A stretch of 10,481 bases of DNA from Candidatus Omnitrophota bacterium (GTDB lineage: Bacteria; Omnitrophota; Gorgyraeia; Tantalellales; Tantalellaceae). A program made the translations under genes and the position numbers. The stretch spans positions 1 to 10,481 of the forward strand of contig JAHIZQ010000029.1 in assembly GCA_018814505.1 (NCBI GenBank). Direction: 5' to 3'. Positions 9,001-10,481 of this stretch are shown piece by piece. The notes under the pieces are model-generated. The model saw only the letters and a program-made list of their open reading frames with translations, was not told where the DNA came from and did no database searches. Numbering within the stretch: position 1 is the first letter of the stretch; each line of letters begins with the position of its first letter.

Positions 9001-10473
9001 GGTCTTCACAGGCTTAAAGAAAGAGCCGCTTTGGAAGCCGGGGTAACCACCATTTTTGCCTCAGCTCCTTATAAAGGTGAAGCAGTAACAAGTGTGTGGG
9101 GAGTAAACAGTCAAAATGAATTGGAAGAACTTGAAGATGATGTAATTTCACCCGCGTCTTGCACAACAGGCGCTGTATCGGGTGCTTGCAAAACGGTTTT
9201 AAGTTATTTGGAAATGTCTTTTGATCTCTTAAAAGGCATTACTTATCATGAAGCGACAAATGACCAAAGTGAGACAAGAACTGTGCATAGAACAGCGCTT
9301 AGAGGTGAACCGGCAACTGATACGGCTATTAGTACAACTTCTGGGGCAGGCACTGCCACAGGTCTTGCCGTTCCGCCGGTTATGGGTAAAGCCGATATAG
9401 CCGCAATTAGAACTGGGTTTGGTGGCGCGTCACTTGTTGAAGTTTTTATACGTCTTAACCCTGATCACAATAGGTTTAAAGCGACGGGTTTTCCAACAGC
9501 AGAAGACATAAATAATGTGTTAAAAAATGCCGCGCAAGGTGAACTTGCGGGAATCCTTGGATTTCATAAAGGCGATTGGAAATTAACTTCAGAAGAAGTA
9601 AAAGGCATGCTGGAATCAGGTGCTATTGATCCGCATCTTACGAGAGTCGAAGGAAATATTCTTAGGTTTGGTTCATGGTATGATAACGAAGTTGCTTTTT
9701 CCAGGCGTTTAGCGGACCAGATTCCACGTATCGCGGCAAAAAGAAGGAACATTGACGTGAGCAAAAAAACGAAGTCTAAACCAGATGCGTCTAACCTTGC
9801 GAAAATGGAGAAAAAAGAAAAACCGAAAAAGACGAAAGTTCCAGGTTTTCTGGATAGAAATCTTGAAGATACCAAACAGCTCGCACTTAGCCTTAAAGAA
9901 ACCATTATATCAATTTGTTCATCATATTCTTTTAATAACCAACTTGTATTGATTTTTGATGACACGATCGGACAGAATCACGAGGTAAATGTCCTGGATA
10001 TTGTTGATGCACTTGAAGACCTTAAGAAGGATGCCAAAGTTGGACCCATTTTGAAAAACCTTGTTACAATAAAAGCTGCACCGGACAGCATTTTTTCTGA
10101 AGCTGTGCAATATATTGGTGCTCGCCAGACGGAAGTCTTTCTTTTTGCTAACGGTGATTCGCGTCCGGTTTTAAAATCTATGGAAACGGATGTGCATTCA
10201 GTTTATATTGAGGAAGATGATTTTAATCCGAGAGCGTATCATCCGTTAACGGATATTATAACGATTAGTTTAGCTGAACATTTGGCAAAAAGCCTTAACG
10301 GCAGTATTCTTAATAAAGTTCGGGAAATAATGAAAGATCTGAACATAGCACAAATAGAGTTGGGGCCAGATGGTATTTTAATTTTCTATCTGTTACCGGA
10401 TGCTAAGCCGTACAACAAAGGTGAACTTTTGCGGGAGATAGGAGTAATAAAAAGAACGCTTAAATCTGTATAA
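1..10473 (+). CDS. Giant exported multidomain protein with tandem TIM and GAPDH-like domains (5' partial)
   Basis: One uninterrupted frame encodes at least 3,490 residues and ends in TAA at 10471-10473. The frame is open at base 1 and has no ATG, GTG or TTG before the GTG at 85. Bases 1-84 encode a signal-peptide-like segment, so the real start is upstream and the GTG at 85 is not the start. Recognisable parts in order are: signal peptide, beta-rich region, HExxH region, two TIM barrels, helical region, GAPDH-like A, possible kinase-like region, GAPDH-like B, Lys linker, GAPDH-like C, GAPDH D, Lys linker and a C-terminal alpha/beta domain. A normal TIM is about 250 residues and a normal GAPDH about 335, so this is a mosaic over ten times longer. 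Most units have lost catalytic residues, while the last copy of each family keeps them. I infer a secreted or periplasmic scaffold with possible enzyme activity in barrel 2 and unit D. The frame is certain; the role is not known. Confidence 0.95.
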   Translation, partial: SKSVLIKLTATVLVLVFSFQTTLGANGVVPLENISAEVGKTLQVQSSYKPIGGVDLVYRHLISANLKVFLKTTNVDVAEIKYRVNQILENRKEKETVTDEKSGRRILYDHSSSLKRKEGENWILPCFVVGENDEIIGGPYEAVIKPNGDVDTRISSDEQDQKKPSKAFGHVGGDAPKYEVKPDDIELKAGVFSAGESPEQSAFSFRERPDLTGLFNETFGALKLLVEENKRLLSHFNEILKREENKSLDIIFNDDLANINSFRRGKSIVFNGNFVRSLLAMYSAEEKYKWWAKYILMHRMLHELGHTLTQKSFWKEVKEEQSLVKIDLVLYDQLERIGIQKDVINAVFEDSFLKREIRFSSGYYFKFLKVLSLLDKETQDKVIAFYAAHPDITRDKINELIFYLTSDTGEDVTDGIHKAVIWEYINREEAKDIAKSHFQVASPMTSSVLQGARTGEVSVQDINDAGADYVVIDKCGAGESDQTMRERIRMVFEKTDKKVVMRLDVTGRSLDPFANWMGSLKEQLRWIKLEHMSRLVMSLGTDPSKGESLTVMIQKTDLVAAKIREELLKIVVENNELGKEEASEKINQVRIIYEVDGHTAGVLADNTIYPEECLPENLNGVFLMTGVFNNVDVVKKMLVRIYRLWQKQPKKTVFCNPLVMCDCREVYDFEQIHKKLYQLSLGIKDDKAKNLTRNFMEYVDFAAIVPFLHLRKTAWETGKFVYTPSTKTWEGASVKLAVQNLESLDEAYFGELIRKKVTHVILGHSERRKYHAENSESLVEKIKAVVKHGMVPIFCIGEKENEINKWKQVLGKQLNDVLSHLTPDEIASLIIAHEPVYAIEGSTPATPRQIQTTAEFIRNKVLKKFVSDANVRNSIRIIYDGSVKGSNVYEIMGNEGRIKPAMLKALKGMWDVIGALVGGRSLTEDFPKIFQRAADVCKRLGKPAPVIVANWKMGKTSMQDAEESIKTFCEKVKKIRHDVEVIVACNPTQLTDVSKMLFSENQPVSPNAPQLIAREKFLNKEVADFTRWMWENGFATTPEFIDKAIKELHRRYSDSTTEREFEKHGISWYAFLQQAVLSSVFVGKDMIKAAEEFYGEKIGYARSGALCTEIAEKYKLNAYERVILTWIEPTVSVGAFHEEVLKENKGTQENKILNLWRFADMVQRLPSNMGRMVYDKTDAETSLKEFAEKLDVGDELIGDNLKLILKYLGWDKAIEVKVSSDGEWSVPNGIKNLSKSQAIKDKMLVDLYLLIRNIDRFQDKKRGDLGVKGRFKFLLYGLAESIKFTNFTKYDDIDNVFDSRITGYYFKASNYYQDRASKMKNEDYMIDRAISLAQVQYENMFRGSVLSKERAELKNVIDTLKDVKAQGGISAYVKYKVRDIIAAKKAEKEKKYNAETRNNPLSHISGVPSNPYNADPVKEVVNQIRTNLYLPNFSMDAENTIYARLAAQLIRRWVNDSANINIINARIYGIKEKDIGLFVRFLQNNSYTGNADFTVNYEGSNSFTIQRDGRDIALVDVCENFDGHKGKDLSNQLVVVCDRTKCKDNELMLSLEGYTGGILVVDPVNDPKGKIVVTGINENTWIKKNEQVCYYASAFTDAVSHLFKAIGEKYGLKNSSVSYCRPSMAGELIPSNTNVGEGLIRLLPNLGFSKKGLEDKKDFSGQMYDVQVNRGGAVAQLNLDLGKGVTKKEIQGFLRNLAFDPRMKNRVVISEDINSFHSVNVMGKEPVLFIDAGSISIKDYSTFLSLRAWIPEEWSLARSITDLIKKIGVNKELSQTKKWKTKEEHREAVKNSGNGLSYELKTGFLDKIEGSGEIETSIETIIRDGVTVPIVRLKARKSSGIRLFQDMFKAMYGNVHYVRDTGARTHVFKADTYLFSSPYYSGQYVNAGRIDAVRASAIVEFVQTEKMFRRGYPVIPPIGVIVMETPDGGEEYFVMEKYVETFTRRIKQLKNEFNPSKGEVLSHGVKQIVGKMLLKLSRDLGEFCRFLRATAPTFFQMETKVVSNGKVYMDDVPRFHINPEMDTDKENLRRIESFISSKFEELMKNMPEKLLIKAKEEFNKGLRTEKVVIQGGESPVSQALYAQLIGNMAIDPRAIMMVRYDKILHYQNEEFIRLLRDSLPGAVIEGGDTWISINGKRIQVLNSSENKPINSGKYGADTVIYDVAWSAKTQEEALKYLQNGAKRVIFVGASNDEKIKTFISGVTETLGAKDHIIATGTAQDNAVATVTSMLKKKFDIEGQSVFISRSVSPDHTVHDGSGSGTYKKSRAPIGNISAVPEEYGQGLSDEVKSLLGSSLGVEAETGTLKGNIAFITLKLKEKAAGLNPAIIEGLFEQAAREGKLEINPFPVPLGTNDVVGKDKLVFDPNSVQINGNLLTLAVGYDSELFLAAQLRRLIETADTCEKPSEDFINNVQEEITQAKTESEQKKKEKENDKKTEKPIQKDKKSAYVPLPSPEKTAVKPCPEGMEYPAKVVLDLDGFTFDKGKRSSINQMATELIWKWIGNTAVSLRAINLGHVEVRENGKDVTLRELARYLQKELKDGPVRAEISYKRGFRNDYDDSEWHNLGRLYINDPDQKNPIKVFRCNEMKDEEDEKWFDENCDYGLNHWVMLTNKKDPSKQYRPKFWNLHVINPQEDVWPPKMNVFAPCCSENVSYHPSVTTLGASRAISAMYGYDAGLRNIQVIAVSPERSSEVKIKDSFITKTNEGFTKNDGSFVPYRVLNLESPVRKQGNLIKMTFELSKKASVEEINNCFRESANKLGQMKYLEKGMGWTSIDMKNCDAACAFESELTQVDGNLATVYVWASESTLAGIVTDTIIFDAYDIQREDESGVRILELSKTKEGGTRGKTLNSALQKNMGKGLIFLKQPTTAPNSLQLEEKEIIPELEGKPATVVVAGSFGRTGKGFLRTIPGDKNIDLKAVVLTSVKNVKKYIIGLRNDTAYGQLGYEVEYGGIDPEKGWHYIWMGSDAIGWKKVYAFAEKDLGKVKFKELGAEVYLHATGRGLHRLKERAALEAGVTTIFASAPYKGEAVTSVWGVNSQNELEELEDDVISPASCTTGAVSGACKTVLSYLEMSFDLLKGITYHEATNDQSETRTVHRTALRGEPATDTAISTTSGAGTATGLAVPPVMGKADIAAIRTGFGGASLVEVFIRLNPDHNRFKATGFPTAEDINNVLKNAAQGELAGILGFHKGDWKLTSEEVKGMLESGAIDPHLTRVEGNILRFGSWYDNEVAFSRRLADQIPRIAAKRRNIDVSKKTKSKPDASNLAKMEKKEKPKKTKVPGFLDRNLEDTKQLALSLKETIISICSSYSFNNQLVLIFDDTIGQNHEVNVLDIVDALEDLKKDAKVGPILKNLVTIKAAPDSIFSEAVQYIGARQTEVFLFANGDSRPVLKSMETDVHSVYIEEDDFNPRAYHPLTDIITISLAEHLAKSLNGSILNKVREIMKDLNIAQIELGPDGILIFYLLPDAKPYNKGELLREIGVIKRTLKSV
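82..612 (+). other. N-terminal beta-rich region, unknown family
   Basis: Residues 28-204 follow the signal peptide. They contain alternating hydrophobic stretches that look like beta strands (around 50-75 and 121-145, the latter with two Gly pairs), separated by charged loops. A polar, low-complexity stretch follows at about 155-200 (DEQDQKKPSK and similar), which is probably a linker. I do not recognise the family. The position, straight after the export signal and before the HExxH region, would suit a small beta-sandwich or propeptide-like domain, but that is a guess. Confidence 0.4.
613..1317 (+). other. Helical region with HExxH zinc-metalloprotease-type motif
   Basis: Residues 205-439. 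The key sequence is MLHELGHTL, with His302, Glu303 and His306 (codons 904-918), the HExxH signature in which two His bind zinc and Glu activates water. It sits at the end of a helix rich in aromatic residues and follows a strand-like stretch at 266-272, the order expected in zincin folds. A third zinc ligand could be Glu319 or Glu320 in KEEQSLVKID, 17-18 residues after the first His, similar in placement to ImmA/DUF955-like proteases, but this is inferred. The rest (about 325-439) is helical with no other motif I recognise. Because HExxH can occur by chance and the following domains are largely degenerate, activity is uncertain. Confidence 0.5.
1318..2136 (+). other. TIM-barrel unit 1: degenerate, permuted triosephosphate isomerase
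   Basis: Residues 440-712 align by eye to triosephosphate isomerase starting at strand 3. GARTGEVSVQDINDAGADYV (451-470) matches the conserved TIM segment around GAFTGEVS, the beta4 strand follows (YVVID), and TIM-like stretches continue for beta5 (KKVVMRLD), beta6, beta7 (VRIIYEVDG) and beta8 (NGVFLMTGVFNNVDVVKKML). After beta8 comes KKTVFCNPLVM (650-660), a ruined version of the beta1 NWKM segment, and then a beta2-like AAIVPFLHL (702-710). The unit is therefore arranged beta3-beta8 then beta1-beta2. All three catalytic positions are lost: the HSERR His is replaced by about Lys474, the EPVWAIGTG segment by LGTDPSKGE with no Glu at the site, and the NWKM Lys is absent. It is probably a pseudoenzyme with a structural or binding role. 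Confidence 0.72.
2182..3000 (+). other. TIM-barrel unit 2: permuted triosephosphate isomerase with catalytic residues
   Basis: Residues 728-1000. Triosephosphate isomerase interconverts dihydroxyacetone phosphate and glyceraldehyde 3-phosphate. Motifs in order are KLAVQN (beta3), VILGHSERR (beta4, catalytic His764), VPIFCIGE (beta5), AHEPVYAIEG (beta6, catalytic Glu834), IRIIYDGSVKGSNVYEIM (beta7), IGALVGGRSL (beta8, phosphate-binding Gly918-Gly919), then VIVANWKMGKT (beta1, Lys952 with Asn950) and VEVIVACNPTQL (beta2). The beta1-beta2 segment that starts a normal TIM comes last, joined to the beta8/alpha8 end by a very short linker (GKPAP). The catalytic Lys, His and Glu are all present. Oddities: the loop-6 lid reads PVYAIEGSTPATP instead of the usual PVWAIGTGKTATP, and the loop-7 YGGS is YDGS, so phosphate binding may be altered. 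TIM homology is very sure; the permuted reading is inferred. Confidence 0.9.
3052..4215 (+). other. Long helix-rich region of unknown function
   Basis: Residues 1018-1405, about 390 residues between the second TIM barrel and the first GAPDH-like unit. The composition suggests mostly alpha helix: amphipathic stretches with many Leu, Ile, Phe, Tyr, Lys and Glu and few Gly or Pro. Aromatic residues are common at 1296-1340. A charged helix at about 1378-1395 (AAKKAEKEKKYNAE) probably ends the region as a linker. I searched it by eye for phosphoglycerate kinase motifs, which might be expected between TIM and GAPDH, and for a P-loop, and saw neither. No family is recognised. Confidence 0.4.
4282..5304 (+). 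other. GAPDH-like unit A (degenerate)
   Basis: Residues 1428-1768 follow the GAPDH layout from end to end, with low identity. A helix and strand like the Rossmann start (LAAQLIRRWV, then NIINARI) lack the GFGRIGR glycine loop. Later matches are LVVVCD (GADIVIES position), GGILVVDPVNDPKGKIVVTG (the AKKVIISAP and VMGVN strands), YASAFTDAV (the catalytic NASCTTNCL segment), AVAQLNLDLGKGVTKKEIQG (1674-1693, the SVVDLTVELEKDVTVEEIN segment), PVLFIDAGS (SSIFDA) and AWIPEEWSLARSITDLI (the SWYDNEWGYSNRLVDLI end). The catalytic Cys is Ala1594 (codon 4780-4782), and the usual VHAYT His position reads VSYCR. The nucleotide-binding loop is lost as well, so oxidoreductase activity is not expected. It is probably a structural or binding pseudoenzyme. 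Confidence 0.75.
5353..6186 (+). other. Region resembling a degenerate kinase-like fold (tentative)
   Basis: Residues 1785-2062 lie between GAPDH-like units A and B. The layout loosely recalls protein or small-molecule kinases. VFKADTYLF is a possible beta3 strand; a helix with Glu (AIVEFVQTEKMFRRGYPV) is followed by a strand pair and hinge (IGVIVMETPDGGEEYFVMEK). A later helix (LSRDLGEFCRFL) precedes TAPTFF where a catalytic loop would be, and GKVYMDDVPRF stands where beta8 and DFG would be. There is no glycine-rich loop and no HRD motif, so if the fold is right it is a pseudokinase. The similarity is structural in pattern only and I would not assign a function. The last 40 residues are a charged helix leading into unit B. 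Confidence 0.28.
6190..7191 (+). other. GAPDH-like unit B (degenerate)
   Basis: Residues 2064-2397, the clearest of the three degenerate GAPDH copies. KVVIQGGESPVSQALYAQL replaces the Rossmann GFGRIGR start. GDTWISINGKRIQVL (2128-2141) matches GDTLVVNGKKIKVL, YGADTVIYDV matches LGVDIVVEST, and QEEALKYLQNGAKRVIFVGA matches the REKAEKHLKAGAKKVIISAP segment. HIIATGTAQDNAVATVTSML aligns with HIISNASCTTNCLAPVAKVL, placing Ala2218 (codon 6652-6654) at the catalytic Cys. ISRSVSPDH aligns with TVHAYTND, placing Arg2245 at the catalytic His. APIGNISAVPEEYG and VEAETGTLKGNIAFITLKLK cover the catalytic domain core, and VGYDSELFLAAQLRRLIE matches the SWYDNEWGYSNRLVDLI end. Length is close to a normal GAPDH. 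It has lost both catalytic residues and its glycine loop is altered, so it is probably a pseudoenzyme. Confidence 0.85.
7210..7374 (+). other. Lys/Glu-rich low-complexity linker 1
   Basis: Residues 2404-2458 are dominated by Lys, Glu, Gln and Asp (for example KKKEKENDKKTEK) and end in a Pro-containing stretch (PLPSPEK). It separates GAPDH-like unit B from unit C. It is probably a disordered or single-helix spacer. A run of this charge could also bind acidic surfaces, but nothing in the sequence says so. Confidence 0.7.
7396..8460 (+). other. GAPDH-like unit C (most diverged)
   Basis: Residues 2466-2820. The GAPDH layout remains. A start strand and helix (KVVLDLDGF, then MATELIWKWI) precede AVSLRAINL, which matches the IEVVAINDL strand. 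SYHPSVTTLGASRAISAMYG (2652-2671) aligns with the SNASCTTNCLAPVAKVL segment with Val2657 (codon 7969-7971) in place of the catalytic Cys. VIAVSPERS aligns with the segment that should hold the catalytic His and has Ile2682 there. GNLIKMTFELSKKASVEEIN (2729-2748) matches the SVVDLTVELEKDVTVEEIN segment, and NLATVYVWASESTLAGIVTDTI matches the C-terminal SWYDNE region with the motif lost. A charged insertion at about 2545-2640 with clustered acidic residues, Trp and a Cys pair (CC at 2646-2647) makes it longer than a normal GAPDH. It is very unlikely to be active. Confidence 0.68.
8461..8655 (+). other. Linker between GAPDH-like units C and D
   Basis: Residues 2821-2885 are polar, with a Gly/Lys/Thr-rich patch (KEGGTRGKT) and an acidic end (LEEKEIIPELEGK). 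I see no motif beyond a spacer leading into the Rossmann strand of unit D. Confidence 0.4.
8659..9735 (+). other. GAPDH unit D with catalytic residues retained
   Basis: Residues 2887-3245. GAPDH oxidises and phosphorylates glyceraldehyde 3-phosphate to 1,3-bisphosphoglycerate with NAD(P). Visible motifs are: ATVVVAGSFGRTGKGFL (Rossmann glycine loop, one residue longer than GFGRIGR), GAEVYLHATG (GADIVIESTG position), ALEAGVTTIFASAPYKGE (AGAKKVIISAPAKGE), ISPASCTTGAV with catalytic Cys3054 (codon 9160-9162), TYHEATNDQ with His3083 (codon 9247-9249), RGEPATDTAISTTSGAGTAT (3101-3120, phosphate site region), an altered VEVFIRL strand, AGILGF, and FGSWYDNEVAFSRRLAD with Asn3229, which normally contacts the nicotinamide. 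The acidic residue that usually ends the second Rossmann strand (in AIND) is replaced in KAVVLTSVKN, so cofactor preference may differ or binding may be weak. It is the only copy of four with a plausible active site. Confidence 0.92.
9736..9846 (+). other. Lys-rich low-complexity linker 2
   Basis: Residues 3246-3282 are strongly basic (KRRNIDVSKKTKSK, then KKEKPKKTKVPG) and join GAPDH unit D to the C-terminal domain. It resembles linker 1 in composition but has more net positive charge. It is probably flexible. Confidence 0.7.
9847..10470 (+). other. C-terminal alpha/beta domain, unknown family
   Basis: Residues 3283-3490. Alternating helices and hydrophobic strands are visible: a helix (LEDTKQLALSLKETIISI), the strand QLVLIFDD, a helix (VLDIVDALEDLKKD), the strand LVTIKA, a helix (IFSEAVQYIG), the strand TEVFLFAN, the strand SVYIEEDDFNP, a helix (PLTDIITISLAEHL), and a closing strand pair (IAQIELGPDGILIFYLLP). 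This is a Rossmann-like or receiver-like alpha/beta pattern, but no nucleotide loop or phospho-acceptor context stands out. The acidic EEDDFNPRAYHPL patch is the most distinctive motif. I recall similar C-terminal segments in giant Omnitrophota proteins but cannot verify this here. It could act in dimerisation, surface retention or regulation; this is not known. Confidence 0.45.
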
Positions 10474-10481
10474 AAGAGACT

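Noticed and set aside
10474..10481. Terminator or next gene after the stop codon
   Set aside because: Only eight bases follow the stop, too few to judge.

Overview
This window is almost entirely one gene. A single + strand reading frame is open from base 1 to a TAA stop at 10471-10473, with no stop codon in about 3,490 codons and only 8 bases after it. The frame is already open at base 1 and encodes a signal-peptide-like segment there, so the true start codon lies just upstream of the window and the protein is 5'-truncated here by a few codons. Residue numbers below count codon 1 as bases 1-3. I recognise no RNA gene, mobile element, CRISPR array, promoter or terminator. The reading frame occupies all but the last 8 bases.

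The protein is a giant mosaic built from repeated, mostly degenerate copies of two consecutive glycolytic enzymes. In order it carries: a signal peptide (1-25); a beta-rich N-terminal region (28-200); a helical region with an HELGH zinc-protease-type motif (205-440); two tandem triosephosphate isomerase (TIM) barrels (440-1000); a long helix-rich region of unknown fold (1018-1405); a first glyceraldehyde-3-phosphate dehydrogenase (GAPDH)-like unit (A, 1428-1768); a region that may be a degenerate kinase fold (1785-2062); GAPDH-like unit B (2064-2397); a Lys/Glu-rich linker; GAPDH-like unit C (2466-2820); GAPDH unit D (2887-3245); a second Lys-rich linker; and an alpha/beta C-terminal domain (3283-3490).

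Two patterns stand out. First, both TIM barrels read as circularly permuted: strand order is beta3 to beta8 and then beta1-beta2, so the catalytic Lys motif (NWKM) comes after the His and Glu motifs. This reading accounts for every strand with none left over. Second, in each family the last copy keeps the catalytic residues and the earlier copies have lost them. TIM barrel 1 lacks Lys, His and Glu, while barrel 2 has all three. GAPDH-like A, B and C have Ala, Ala and Val in place of the catalytic Cys, while D keeps Cys, His and the WYDNE motif. The protein therefore looks like a scaffold of pseudoenzymes with one potentially active TIM and one potentially active GAPDH, the two enzymes that make and use glyceraldehyde 3-phosphate. 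It is apparently exported.

The organism is probably an uncultured bacterium. Very large ORFs with odd fusions of metabolic domains, moderate AT-richness and a cleavable signal peptide suggest Omnitrophota (former OP3) or a related PVC/candidate lineage. That assignment is inference from the style of the gene, not from a marker gene.
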